Shown: positions 7,401 through 14,202, counted from the first letter of the stretch. The stretch is DNA of 64,000 bases from Bacteroidales bacterium UBA4333 (GCA_002394335.1 DGTP01000003.1:35068-99067); one strand, 5' to 3'. Notes: generated by a model not told the origin, from the sequence alone. Program-made: numbers and translations.

Positions 7401-10231
7401 GCTCTCTTCGCAATAGCGCGGATGGTTGTAGTCTGACTAACAGCAATTGCGCCGTTATACGCTGTACCACTTGCAGGATCAGAACCATCGGTTGTATAGT
7501 AAACTGTTCCATATTCGGAAGACAACTCTACGCTCTTTTCCACGTTGTATGTACCCGCGCTAACATTTGCTGTCGGAGCCTTACATTGAATCGTGTATAT
7601 TGCACTTACAACAGCCGAAGTAGTCGTTCCACTCTTTGCAGCAATAGCTTTGATGGTTGTAGTCTGGTTTACCGCAATTGCCGAACCATCATACAAATCA
7701 GCGGCTATCTCTTGCGGGTCGTCACCATTCGTTGTATAATAGATAGTTGCGTCACCGTCTTCACAACTCAGCGTAATGCTCTGAGCGCCCAACTTTGTTC
7801 CTGCTGCTTCAGAGAATGTCGGCGAAGCACAAACAGGTAAGTCGCTAACCGAAATTGTTGCTACTTCAGATGTGCTAACCGAACTGCAACCTGAAGCGAT
7901 ATTGCTTACTATTACACGATAGTCAGTTGTTGTACCTGCCGAAGCAGTAGAAGGAGTATACGAACTATTCGTTGCGCTCGGAATATCCGTCCAAGCACCT
8001 GTACCTACTTTGCTTTGCCATTGATAGCCACACCAATCGCCTGCACCTTCAACCGTAACACTCAGCGGAGTTGCACTTTCATTCAACGAATAAACTGCAC
8101 TTGCCGGATGAACCGTAATATTCGGAGTTATACATGTTCCGGCAATTGTTGTAGAAACATTGCCTGTTACATTTGCTGCATTAATAGTCAGCGTACCAAC
8201 GCCTTCACTTACAGACCATGTATGAGTACTTGCGCCCGTTACAGTCAGCGAAGCCGGTAACTCATAACCTGCATTAGCTACATACTGAGCAGAGAAATTG
8301 CCAGCACAAGTATTAGCTTCTTCATCTGCACCTTGTTTGAGCGTTACATTCGTTTTGGTAATACCGTAAGTATAACCCTTCGTCGTCACACTACTTGATG
8401 GATCCCCTGCCCAACCGTCTCCGCAGAACGAACCACCGGCAGAAATATTCTCAACCCTAACATAGTACTCAGTACAGTTATCCAAGCCGGAAATTGTTTG
8501 TGTCTTTTTTTCTGTAGAAGCAGTAATGCCTGTTATCTTCTTTGCAGTAACCTCACTATCATCACTTGCTTTGTAAACATGCAACACTTGTGATGCGATA
8601 CCTGCTATTCCCTCGCTATTCGTTTTCCAAGTAGCCTTCAACTCTCCAGCGTCACAATCCGCATTGCTCAAAGTAACCGAGCCTTCAACCTGAGCCAGTG
8701 CAGTGCAGCAAGAAGTGGCAAATGCTGAACCATAAATTACATCTACTGTTGTTATACGTATTTGATATCCACTTGTTGCTTTACAATCAATGGTGTTACT
8801 CTTAATATCAACAATCGTTTGTGTTGTGGAAGATGTGCTCAAAGTACCCTTTGTTACGCTATTGATTTTGTAATCGGTTCCACTAAGTGTTGCTACAATC
8901 TTGATAATTGATTTCCCCATTCCAGCAGTAAAACGTGCATAATTGCTTGTGCCTTTTGTTACAGTCCATGTGTTAGGAGTTCCTCCAGTATATCGTTGAC
9001 CGGCAGATAGTTTTAGCAACGTTCCTGAGGCGGTGTGTTCCCACTCTAGTGTATTTCCTGTCTCTGGAGTTGCTGTGATATCCGCAGCATTAAATGTGGC
9101 TGTTCCTGTGGTTGCAAACACGGCATAAAAGGTGGTGTTGCCAGTAATGGTCGGTGAATTAGATTGAATGGTAAAAATGTCAGACGGAACAGTATTAGTG
9201 GTTCCGTCAATAGGTGTTTTTGTCCATCCGACAAATACTTTGTTCCCATCACATGCTGAAGATGTGGGAGCAGTAGGAATAGTAGCTGGCTTAGTATCGT
9301 AATTTGCATTGGTGGAAGGGCTTCCATGAGTGGATCCCGTCCAATCATTACCATTCACAACCCAATTTACAGAATAATTGTTTGGTGTCCATTGTGCGTG
9401 AATTGTTTCGGTTGCTGTTGGTGTATAGCTACCACCGGCGTTGCATCGCTTAGTTCCATCGGATATTGCAGTATACCATCCCGAACAAGTATAACCCGTT
9501 CTTGTCGGTGTTGGAGTTGTAATTGCAGCCCCTGCTGATGCTTGTGTCGCACTGGCTGGGGTTACACTACCTCCATTAGCATCATATGTAACAGTATAAA
9601 GGGTAGGACCCGATGTGTATGACAAGGAATAACGGACTTGAGTGATTGCCGTTTTGTTATAGCCCGTTACTTGTATGCGTGCAACAGTACTTGTTGGAGT
9701 GAAAGAAAACTCAACATCTTTAGCTGAAGAAGCGTTTGAACCAGAACCGAAGCCATTATTTATTGTTTGTTCTAGAGTGCCTACTTTATTGTTACTACTA
9801 TTCAATAATGTAACCATACATTTGTTTGTACCACTATTACAAACTCCTTTTACGGTAACTTTTAATGAGAAATTTGAATATGAAGCGTTTGTTAGGATAG
9901 TAGTAAAATCGGATATATTGTTAGTTGTTCTAACAACATAAGAGGTAGTTGTGCCTTTGCATCCCCATCCTCCGCAATAACTAGTACCATTAGTGACGGC
10001 TGTCCAATAAGTGTTGCCTGAAGTCCCAAAGTTCCAAGAATCTGTAGCAGGATTCTCTCCCCACACATTCATTCCTCCGAATACGAACAGCAACATACAC
10101 AAAATAAGCATTTTGTGAAGTGGTTGTAAGGGGCAAGTCAGAGGCAAGTCGGAGTAAAGTGAGAGGCAACTCGTGGTTATTTGTCTCTCCTCCTGCCCGG
10201 ATGAATGATTAAACAAGTTAAATTTTCTCAT
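1454..10231 (-). CDS. Giant multi-domain exported surface protein, 2925 residues
   Basis: This very large protein is probably exported to the cell surface. The N-terminus is odd: MRKFNLF is followed by about 33 polar residues before the hydrophobic MLILCMLLFVFGGMNVWG (residues about 41-58), so translation may really begin at the ATG at 10111. Visible modules in order: InlB/Listeria-Bacteroides repeats at about 212-372, two to three Fn3-associated or CHB_HEX-like modules at about 800-1040 with the signature IYYTTDGxDP, more copies at about 1300-1475, another InlB repeat near 1470, an ASPM/Hydin-like module at about 1807-1905 (FEIGDVAVGATVQRQF), and a Big-2-like module at about 2229-2315. A carbohydrate-surface-like C-terminal region follows and the protein ends VYILRDGQMYDVTGKAVK, a tail shared with two other proteins here and resembling type IX sorting tails. 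It is an adhesin or matrix protein by architecture; its ligand is unknown. Confidence 0.85.
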   Translation of the reverse strand: MRKFNLFNHSSGQEERQITTSCLSLYSDLPLTCPLQPLHKMLILCMLLFVFGGMNVWGENPATDSWNFGTSGNTYWTAVTNGTSYCGGWGCKGTTTSYVVRTTNNISDFTTILTNASYSNFSLKVTVKGVCNSGTNKCMVTLLNSSNNKVGTLEQTINNGFGSGSNASSAKDVEFSFTPTSTVARIQVTGYNKTAITQVRYSLSYTSGPTLYTVTYDANGGSVTPASATQASAGAAITTPTPTRTGYTCSGWYTAISDGTKRCNAGGSYTPTATETIHAQWTPNNYSVNWVVNGNDWTGSTHGSPSTNANYDTKPATIPTAPTSSACDGNKVFVGWTKTPIDGTTNTVPSDIFTIQSNSPTITGNTTFYAVFATTGTATFNAADITATPETGNTLEWEHTASGTLLKLSAGQRYTGGTPNTWTVTKGTSNYARFTAGMGKSIIKIVATLSGTDYKINSVTKGTLSTSSTTQTIVDIKSNTIDCKATSGYQIRITTVDVIYGSAFATSCCTALAQVEGSVTLSNADCDAGELKATWKTNSEGIAGIASQVLHVYKASDDSEVTAKKITGITASTEKKTQTISGLDNCTEYYVRVENISAGGSFCGDGWAGDPSSSVTTKGYTYGITKTNVTLKQGADEEANTCAGNFSAQYVANAGYELPASLTVTGASTHTWSVSEGVGTLTINAANVTGNVSTTIAGTCITPNITVHPASAVYSLNESATPLSVTVEGAGDWCGYQWQSKVGTGAWTDIPSATNSSYTPSTASAGTTTDYRVIVSNIASGCSSVSTSEVATISVSDLPVCASPTFSEAAGTKLGAQSITLSCEDGDATIYYTTNGDDPQEIAADLYDGSAIAVNQTTTIKAIAAKSGTTTSAVVSAIYTIQCKAPTANVSAGTYNVEKSVELSSEYGTVYYTTDGSDPASGTAYNGAIAVSQTTTIRAIAKRANCENSEEFSATYTLKCATPTFSVAAGTHTGAQDVELSCATDGAAIHYTTNGNDPTGSSPTYSEAITVSSAQTIKAIATKSGWSNSDIATAAYTIQYAVKWYVGGTEEANVVQTTYVTAGSKVAPIADRDGDAIGTCATDFMGWTTSALRNGSVPQTADHYTTLFKNANASASLPTISEATSYYAVFAKEGTGKVTVTDELTRATTGVTDGSTSYTTWSDKTAISDAVYAGQSAGGNNSIQLRSDHSNSGVITTTSGGKAKKVTVEWNSNTTSGRTINIYGKNSAYSAASDLYDNNNQGTLLGTIIEGTSTELTITGDYEYIGIRSSSGALYLDKVDIQWETTGTTLTDYVTECAAVAAPILNVEGGTYNEVQTVKISNYDGDFRYFYTTDGSDPAADTNLDPTGNSVAYNNTTGILIDKSCTLKVIGYNEGLEYSEINTVDYVLQVPAVTFDVPAGTYNTGAQTVTLSSIDGATIYYTTDGADPTTESDVYNSAITVDANKTIKAFATKTGWTASEIATAAYVINYPRTVTFDAGTGTAGEESLTEASYGAGITLPSATPSTYCVAEGWEFAGWATSNSTSVAPTLKEGDNYDCAASTLYAVYKNGDSKYHLVTELPTGEDIPGTYVIVNTNGKVALEAAVKNTNYLYGCAISSITNGVINPADINAEYRAKSVWQVTYESSKWIFYNANTGKYLYNYAISTNHYVGITSTKPSGYTLTLNNTGFTVFTSDDDNGKHINWASSYSNFAQGEDENIHLYKLDETYSSTPVCCDDEVTVSKADNPSTGTFTINKSGVLSTCAGSQVVTVTCTPNPGYHVDEVTETIGTGVTIRKTEENVYTVTYDKNVSGTSTISVTFAETLTPNFQISETAFEIGDVAVGATVQRQFNISAAHLEGTSLSITSSNDKFTVSPTSLTIKADGSVDEATIKVTLNTTAVGGPYSATITLADEATTPNTTTVSLTNATIKNQYNVKWYNGTDLLSEANYLDGATISFIPTAASCDQSISHVGWLPNATIDGKQADAPAGLVANEDIPAVTADVEYHAVFAKVGEASWRNTALADLTSEDIFVIAETTGSYALSSANGTSEAPTATSITIENNKITSEVVEALKWNVSGSATNGYTFYPNGSTTTWLYCTNTNNGVRVGDNANKVFEIKDGYLYHKGTSRYVGIYNSQDWRCYTSTSTNINDQSFAYFKYIAPETKDYMTTCAVTFTATYEAGAGSGDDYVVNNIAKNGSHTVLGNNVTGFTKDGYRFTGWKDGSTDRAVGYIYEDVTADLTLVAQWTEKEDAGLEYAQASYDVMKNGTFTKPTLTNPNDLAVTYSSSNESVATVDAEGNVTLVADATGEAIITASSAATESYKAGEASYTLLVAEKWAMTYTSNLNVDENDYTIIINGTTYANQSHRYGTGSVAGVATINVPKNTQKLHFHAAGWKNETVALKIEMGSTLLMTINALVSEEHISGSDKTYTLTGKTSTDEYYCLDLSSYPITANTAIKFTATAGKRFLLYGVNEEGGIFEITSNTDISDMPENVNIEVKNGKTLTVDENRTLDNLTVEAGGKVDGSGKLTVNDFTIEGQDGKSGQVMNAHKLTINGDAYFDFTLAVSGTTAANQWHNFSVPFPVSVMDGVYNAETGAKLTNEVDYAIEDYHGDLRAQGKYGWKKYRGIMQPGITYSMTVNGDIQTFRFKKVAGAYSFDANPSVGFSQYTSGENTNAGWNGLGNMRLCYASVNNENIKENNGVRYVQILDATEYAYKSYTVEEINLTVGSAFFIQAANNGTMTFAAAHNAPNIVYAPARTEAKRTDKPIAVTLSNENQSDRMYITASEDAKSEYQIGCDLQKMFATNTPQAPMIYSVNYGGIKLAAEEAPIVNDKASYALSLYAPANGTYRIETPTESDNADLYLTKDGRVIWNLSMNGYEVELTKGTTEGYGLLLVRKAPSVATGVDEPTSDSSLKGRATKVVIDEHVYILRDGQMYDVTGKAVK

Positions 10232-10287
10232 AATAGTTTTTATTTTTAAGTTAATATTATTGGCTGTTTACCTTTTGACTTTGACAT

Positions 10288-10320
10288 AACAAAAACAAGA
10301 CACGAGAAATCTCATGTCAG
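10288..10320 (-). terminator. Terminator between toxin remnant and giant surface gene
   Basis: On the minus strand GACATGAGA and TCTCGTGTC (10299-10318) form a 9-bp stem with one G-T pair, followed by TTGTTTTTG. It should stop transcription from the orphan antitoxin before the surface gene. No consensus promoter was found between it and the surface gene start. Confidence 0.65.
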
Positions 10321-10349
10321 ACAAAAAAGTGATAACCTAAAATATTTGA

Positions 10350-10418
10350 TTATCGGTTGCTTCTTACGTCCCAGAAATCAGCGATGAATATTTGTTCGTC
10401 GTAAACGAAATAGAGCAT
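10350..10418 (-). pseudogene. C-terminal remnant of a RelE/ParE-type toxin
   Basis: Directly after the antitoxin stop an ATG opens a 22-codon frame reading MLYFVYDEQIFIADFWDVR and ending SNR. This matches the final beta-strands typical of RelE/ParE plasmid-stabilisation toxins (a VYDD-x-IFI-x-D-x-WD-x-R pattern). The first 80 or so residues of a normal toxin are missing. The frame is +1 relative to the antitoxin. It is best read as the scar of a deletion that removed the toxin core. Confidence 0.7.
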
Positions 10419-10419
10419 T

Positions 10420-10668
10420 TTACGCAGCAACTATCTCTTTTTGCTCAAACTCCTCCATCATCCGGTGGGCTTCCTCTTGGGAACACACGTTGCCTGCCAA
10501 GGCTTGGCTATGTGCCAGACGCAGACGTGCTTTCTGCTCATCTGTCGGCTGGTAGTTGCCGGAGAGGCTGTTGATGTTGTCTTGCAACTCCATGACTACT
10601 TGTTCTTGCTCTTGAAGTGAAAGTGTCATGATCACTGCGATGAGACTTTTGAGTGTTTCTTGTGCCAT
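10420..10668 (-). CDS. Orphan antitoxin-like protein
   Basis: This 82-residue protein starts MAQETLKSLIAVIMTLSLQE. The open frame extends upstream, but the promoter at 10697-10728 lies between any earlier ATG and this one, which fixes the start. It contains a helical segment (LQEQEQVVMELQDNIN) and a charged region with PTDEQKARLRLAHSQALAG, similar to antitoxins that precede RelE/ParE toxins in Bacteroidota. The only following toxin sequence is the 22-codon remnant at 10350-10418. It may persist as a DNA-binding regulator or as an anti-addiction factor against related toxins. Function is inferred from context. Confidence 0.7.
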   Translation of the reverse strand: MAQETLKSLIAVIMTLSLQEQEQVVMELQDNINSLSGNYQPTDEQKARLRLAHSQALAGNVCSQEEAHRMMEEFEQKEIVAA

Positions 10669-10696
10669 AGTCGTTGTTGTTTTACGTTTTGCGCTG

Positions 10697-10728
10697 CAAA
10701 AGTACAACTTTTTTCTGATATACACAAG
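10697..10728 (-). promoter_or_regulatory. Promoter of the orphan antitoxin
   Basis: TACTTTTG (complement of 10697-10704) with CTTG (complement of 10725-10728) 20 bp upstream matches the Bacteroidota consensus, with CTTG in place of TTTG. Confidence 0.75.
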
Positions 10729-10828
10729 TATTTTATCCAAAAAATCCTTTTTGCCTGTGTTTTTGCAGTCTTGTCAAAGAACTCTTTGCGCGGTTTAGAG
10801 TGCTGCGATTGCACTGTGGGTTATATTG

Positions 10829-10917
10829 GTTATATTAAGTATTTCATTGTGTTGCCATCCCCGGCTCAGCCAAGAGCCGAAAACGATATAGTATAAATTA
10901 ACGGTACTTAATATAAC
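10829..10917. repeat. 89-bp segment with 13-bp terminal inverted repeats
   Basis: GTTATATTAAGTA at 10829-10841 is the exact inverted complement of 10905-10917. The interior has a small CGGCTC/GAGCCG hairpin and no reading frame. A third copy sits at 14031-14043, so the motif recurs at both sides of the MqsR-type operon and the truncated surface gene. The rest of the gap 10669-11093 holds the antitoxin promoter, a plus-strand terminator and the mqsR promoter. Confidence 0.6.
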
Positions 10918-11000
10918 TTAGTGCCCGCCGGCACTTGAACATCGGCGGAATTGATCTTTGACATATTGAAAAAGACTGTGATTTATCGAAAAATGCACAA

Positions 11001-11026
11001 AATCCAACTGTAAAGTTGATTTTTTG
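11001..11026 (+). terminator. Plus-strand hairpin with T tract
   Basis: CAACT (11005-11009) pairs with AGTTG (11014-11018), flanked by extra A-T pairs and followed by ATTTTTT. It is just upstream of the mqsR promoter and would insulate that operon from leftward transcription. No clear gene lies upstream of it. Confidence 0.5.
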
Positions 11027-11035
11027 GCATTTTCT

Positions 11036-11067
11036 CTTGCGTATGTCATTTTTTTGTTGTACCTTTG
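11036..11067 (+). promoter_or_regulatory. Promoter of the MqsR-type operon
   Basis: CTTG at 11036-11039 and TACCTTTG at 11060-11067 are separated by 20 bp. Transcription would begin near 11071, about 23 nt before the ATG. Confidence 0.8.
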
Positions 11068-11093
11068 CACCAAAATTCAAAAGTACGGAACCA

Positions 11094-11468
11094 ATGATAG
11101 CCACGTTAGCCGAAATTCAGAAGTTCCTCAATGACTTTCACCAGAAAGTAGAGGTGTTCGACATCTTCTTCCTCGATGACCGGGAGAAGAATCTAAAATC
11201 TATCCCTGAATTAGAACTCGTTCCGGGAGCGCGTAAACAGGTTGTTCAATCGTTGACCGTGGATGACTATTCCGAAGGTCCGATCAAGAATCTCCTTAAC
11301 AAATGGGGAGATTTGTGGGTGTTCGGAAAGGACATTAAAGGACAAGAGGTATATATTAAAATTGCTTACGGTGTCCCTAATGGACGTGCTATTTGTATTT
11401 CCTTCCATTTAGCTGAGTATCCAATGAAATATCCTTATAAGAAGAAAGGAGGTAACGATGAACAATAA
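11094..11468 (+). CDS. MqsR-family toxin
   Basis: This 124-residue protein resembles MqsR-type RNA interferases of type II toxin-antitoxin systems. Recognisable blocks are DIFFLDDREKNL near residue 23, LTVDDYSEGP in the middle, WGDLWVFGKDIKGQEVYIKI and CISFHLAEYPM close to the end; Lys and Tyr of the YIKI strand are the family's usual active-site neighbourhood. The ATG at 11094 was chosen because the promoter sits immediately upstream and excludes the longer open frame. It overlaps the antitoxin gene by 11 bp. As in other MqsR systems the toxin precedes the antitoxin. No damage is visible. Confidence 0.82.
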   Translation: MIATLAEIQKFLNDFHQKVEVFDIFFLDDREKNLKSIPELELVPGARKQVVQSLTVDDYSEGPIKNLLNKWGDLWVFGKDIKGQEVYIKIAYGVPNGRAICISFHLAEYPMKYPYKKKGGNDEQ

Positions 11469-12009
11469 GCTTGTCATAAACAGCCCGTTCTCCGAAACTG
11501 CAAAAGCTCGTTTGCAGCATTTGACAGAGACCATGGATTTTCGTGGTGAGACGTACACGTATGAGCACATCAATTATCGCTGTGATGAAACCGGTTTGGA
11601 GTTCACAACAGACGAGATGGACTTTGAAAACCTGGAGCGTGTCTATGTCCAGTACCGTGCCAAACATGACATTCCGTCGCCCAAAGAGTTAACCGAGACT
11701 CGAAAGTTTTACGGACTCTCAGCTGCCAAGATGTCGGAGATCCTTGGTCTGGGAACCAACCAGTACCGGCTGTACGAGGAAGGACAGATGCCCAGCGAAG
11801 CGATTGGTAAAATGCTCCGGAGTATTCAGACTCCTGCGGTTTTTCTCGGTTATGTAGAGGGCTGCAAGAACCAGATGTCCGAAGAGGAGTACAGCAAATT
11901 ATGCCAAAAGATTCAAAAGCATCTGATCTTGGATCTCAAGAAGAGCAACAATATCTCTTGGTTTAGAGAACTGTTCTCGCCAAGAGTTATTGGCAAGGTA
12001 GCGCTCTAA
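11458..12009 (+). CDS. MqsA/HigA-like antitoxin with XRE helix-turn-helix
   Basis: This 183-residue protein is the partner of the upstream MqsR-like toxin. The N-terminal half would bind the toxin but lacks the CxxC zinc motif of E. coli MqsA; a single Cys is visible in NYRCDETGLEF. The centre (LTETRKFYGLSAAKMSEILG, then NQYRLYEEGQMPS) is an XRE helix-turn-helix of the type that binds the operon's own promoter. The final residues (ELFSPRVIGKVAL) look unusual for the family and may come from a shortened or frameshifted C-terminus. A strong terminator follows. Confidence 0.78.
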   Translation: MNNKLVINSPFSETAKARLQHLTETMDFRGETYTYEHINYRCDETGLEFTTDEMDFENLERVYVQYRAKHDIPSPKELTETRKFYGLSAAKMSEILGLGTNQYRLYEEGQMPSEAIGKMLRSIQTPAVFLGYVEGCKNQMSEEEYSKLCQKIQKHLILDLKKSNNISWFRELFSPRVIGKVAL

Positions 12010-12033
12010 GCGCGTACAGATGCTGCATTTGCG

Positions 12034-12075
12034 ATAAACGGTGATACGAGGTATTGCCGTTTATTGTTTGTTTTC
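12034..12075 (+). terminator. Long intrinsic terminator of the MqsR-type operon
   Basis: ATAAACGG (12034-12041) pairs with CCGTTTAT (12057-12064), with an inner ATAC/GTAT stem, and is followed by the T-rich TGTTTGTTTTC. A small GCGCT/AGCGC hairpin spans the toxin-antitoxin operon's last stop codon. Confidence 0.8.
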
Positions 12076-12136
12076 AGTCTTTTTCAGTAGTCAATCGTTG
12101 CAACGGCAAATAATACTAACATAAATAACAAACATT

Positions 12137-14002
12137 ATGAAACATTTATTTACTTTAAGTGAAAGGTCGAAAGACAAGTTGGTCGAGATGGTCAAGTTGT
12201 TTATGCCGTTTATGAAAGCGACAAAGCGACAAAGCGACACGACATTTTTCGCAGAAAGTCTCAAAAGTCTCAAAAGTCTCATGTCAATTTTCGCAGAAAG
12301 TGCAGAAAGTGCAGAAAGTGCAAAGCCAATTTTTGCAAATCGTGGGGTAAAGGACGTTAGGGTGTCGTTGGCTCAATATCCAACGAATATCCAACGTATC
12401 TCTAACTTATATTTAACGTCTAACAGGTATTTGACCCGTTTTGCAGCTGTATTTGCACTTGTTTTTGTATTGGGTGTTGGTAATGTTTGGGGAGCGGAAG
12501 CAACAAATAACTGTACTAGTGCGATACCTGGAACAGCTACGCTCATGGAAACAGGGAAACAAATAAAGTGGAAAACTTCTTCTACAAATACTTATACTAA
12601 TCCCGTTCGTGTGTATGCTAATACAACAATTACTTTAACAGCAAATAGCGGCTATAAAATAACAAAAGTAGTTGTTACAGCATCATCTACAGGAAATTAT
12701 GTAACTTATACTAAAAATGCTACTTGGGCAGCAAGTGGAACAGGTACTTGCACAGTAAATGAACGAACGGATAGTGGCAAAGATGTTACTGCTAACATAA
12801 CGGGAACAGCGACCGAAGTAACCATTCAGCCAAGCTCACAAACTCGATGGAGCAAAGTAGTTGTAACATACGAGGCTATTGGTGGTGGTTCTACTCCAAC
12901 GATTACAACGTCTGTTTCTTCTTTGTCGGAAGTAGGCTATAGTACTGCGGATTTTAGTCAGCAGATGAAGTCTTTTACAGTCAGCGGTTCTAATTTAACG
13001 ACAAATGTAACCGTAACTGCCCCGACTAACTATGAAGTATGTAAGACTTCAGGTGGGACATATACATCATCTGTTACATTTGACAAAGGTTCTGGAACTC
13101 TGTCTGCTTCGACAGTTTACGTTCGTTTACAATCTGGCAAAACGGCTAATAATTATTCGGGTAATGTAGAATGCACGTCATCCGGAGCTACAACAAAGAA
13201 TGTTGCCTTAAGTGGTTCTGTTCCGTTTACAGTAACATGGAAGGCAAACGGAACGACACATGCGACTACTTATGTTGCATATGCTACCGGCACTGGAACA
13301 GCATTAGGTTCTTTACCGACAGAACCAGATCCTGAAGATTACTCATGTACAGGAAATGCATTCTTTGGCTGGTATGACGGAGAAGCTTATTCTCACGCTT
13401 CTGCAGCTCCAAGTGTTATCAGCACTAGTACTAAAATTACAAGTAACAAAACGTATAATGCTGTGTTCGCAAAGACAGAAGGAGAAAGCGCTTCGAAAAC
13501 ATATGAATTAATTATCAGTTATACTGACTTTGTTAATGCTGGTGGATATGGAGCCAATGATGGAGAGCATAGTTCTACTGCTACAGCCACAGATGCTTCA
13601 GGAGCAACGATGGAGGTAGAATGGGTATCATCTAATGTAATGCGAGGTGCTTCGCCTAATGACACTAAGATGCAATTTAGGAACACTCCAGGATATATTT
13701 ATAATACTACGGATTTAGGAACAATAAATAGTATCTCTTTAACAAATGGGAGCAAAGTAAGCAACATAAAAGGCTCATCTCAAAATCCATCATCAGCAGG
13801 AACTCCTGCCAGTTATTTTAGAATTGTCGGAACTAGCGGAAGTGGAAACACAGGATATGCAACGTCAGCAACTATCAATTTCACTAAGACAACTGATAAT
13901 ACAACATATTCCAACTATGCCACTTCTTGTTGCACTCCACTGGCTCAGGTTAACGGCTCAGCTAATCTGAGCCAGTGGAATGCAGGGGTTCATATATATT
14001 GA
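12137..14002 (+). CDS. Truncated exported surface protein
   Basis: This 621-residue frame looks like the N-terminal part of a large surface protein related to the 2925-residue one. The predicted export signal (TRFAAVFALVFVLGVGNVWG) starts only near residue 99; a TTG at 12431 could be the true start, giving a normal signal peptide. The upstream 98 codons are low-complexity micro-repeats. Visible modules: a polar domain with KITKVVVTASS, a DUF-like beta module with TVSGSNLTTNVTV, an InlB-like repeat (WKANGTTHATTY, then FFGWYDGEAY) and a segment ending ATSCCTPLAQVNGSANLS. The giant protein has the same segment (ATSCCTALAQVEGSVTLS) but continues for 2400 residues, whereas here the frame stops 8 residues later inside a near-perfect palindrome. 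It lacks the C-terminal sorting-like tail. Confidence 0.7.
   Translation: MKHLFTLSERSKDKLVEMVKLFMPFMKATKRQSDTTFFAESLKSLKSLMSIFAESAESAESAKPIFANRGVKDVRVSLAQYPTNIQRISNLYLTSNRYLTRFAAVFALVFVLGVGNVWGAEATNNCTSAIPGTATLMETGKQIKWKTSSTNTYTNPVRVYANTTITLTANSGYKITKVVVTASSTGNYVTYTKNATWAASGTGTCTVNERTDSGKDVTANITGTATEVTIQPSSQTRWSKVVVTYEAIGGGSTPTITTSVSSLSEVGYSTADFSQQMKSFTVSGSNLTTNVTVTAPTNYEVCKTSGGTYTSSVTFDKGSGTLSASTVYVRLQSGKTANNYSGNVECTSSGATTKNVALSGSVPFTVTWKANGTTHATTYVAYATGTGTALGSLPTEPDPEDYSCTGNAFFGWYDGEAYSHASAAPSVISTSTKITSNKTYNAVFAKTEGESASKTYELIISYTDFVNAGGYGANDGEHSSTATATDASGATMEVEWVSSNVMRGASPNDTKMQFRNTPGYIYNTTDLGTINSISLTNGSKVSNIKGSSQNPSSAGTPASYFRIVGTSGSGNTGYATSATINFTKTTDNTTYSNYATSCCTPLAQVNGSANLSQWNAGVHIY
12215..12319 (+). 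repeat. Cluster of 8-bp and 9-bp tandem micro-repeats in coding DNA
   Basis: Three copies of AAAGCGAC (8 bp) occupy 12215-12238, three copies of AAAGTCTCA (9 bp) 12255-12281 and three copies of GCAGAAAGT (9 bp) 12293-12319. All lie between the first ATG and the signal peptide of the truncated surface gene. The 8-bp unit changes the reading frame if its copy number changes. Confidence 0.85.
13931..13984. repeat. 18-bp near-perfect inverted repeat at gene truncation point
   Basis: TGCACTCCACTGGCTCAG (13931-13948) and CTGAGCCAGTGGAATGCA (13967-13984) pair at 17 of 18 positions around an 18-nt spacer. The left arm is normal coding sequence shared with the giant surface protein; the right arm is its inverted copy and brings the frame to a premature stop. 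Confidence 0.85.
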
Positions 14003-14029
14003 AAAATTATGCAAAAACTCTTTTTAATC

Positions 14030-14044
14030 AGTTATATTAAGTAC
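14030..14044. repeat. 15-bp inverted partner of 10904-10918
   Basis: AGTTATATTAAGTAC here is the exact reverse complement of 10904-10918. Together the two copies bracket the MqsR-type operon and the truncated surface gene. The rest of the 200-bp gap before the DUF1016 gene holds a GTGC/GCAC hairpin and the terminator at 14136-14168. Confidence 0.65.
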
Positions 14045-14135
14045 GTCAAAGACCGTTGTAATCCATTTCAAGTGCGACTACGGCACTATAGGGTATTGAA
14101 GATCGCTTGTCTGTGTGACCGAATGAGAAAGACCG

Positions 14136-14168
14136 AAACAAAAACAGACACAGCATTTGCCGTGTCTG
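14136..14168 (-). terminator. Terminator of the DUF1016 gene
   Basis: CAGACACAGCA (14145-14155) pairs with TGCCGTGTCTG (14158-14168) with one G-T pair. On the minus strand it is followed by TTTTTGTTTC. It starts 35 bp after the DUF1016 stop. Confidence 0.75.
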
Positions 14169-14202
14169 ACTGAAAAACGGATGTGTTTAGTGCAATCCGA
14201 AC

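Noticed and set aside
10669..10740. N-terminal extension of the orphan antitoxin
   Set aside because: The promoter at 10697-10728 lies within it.
10904..14044. Complete insertion sequence
   Set aside because: No transposase frame is between the inverted repeats, and no flanking target duplication was visible.
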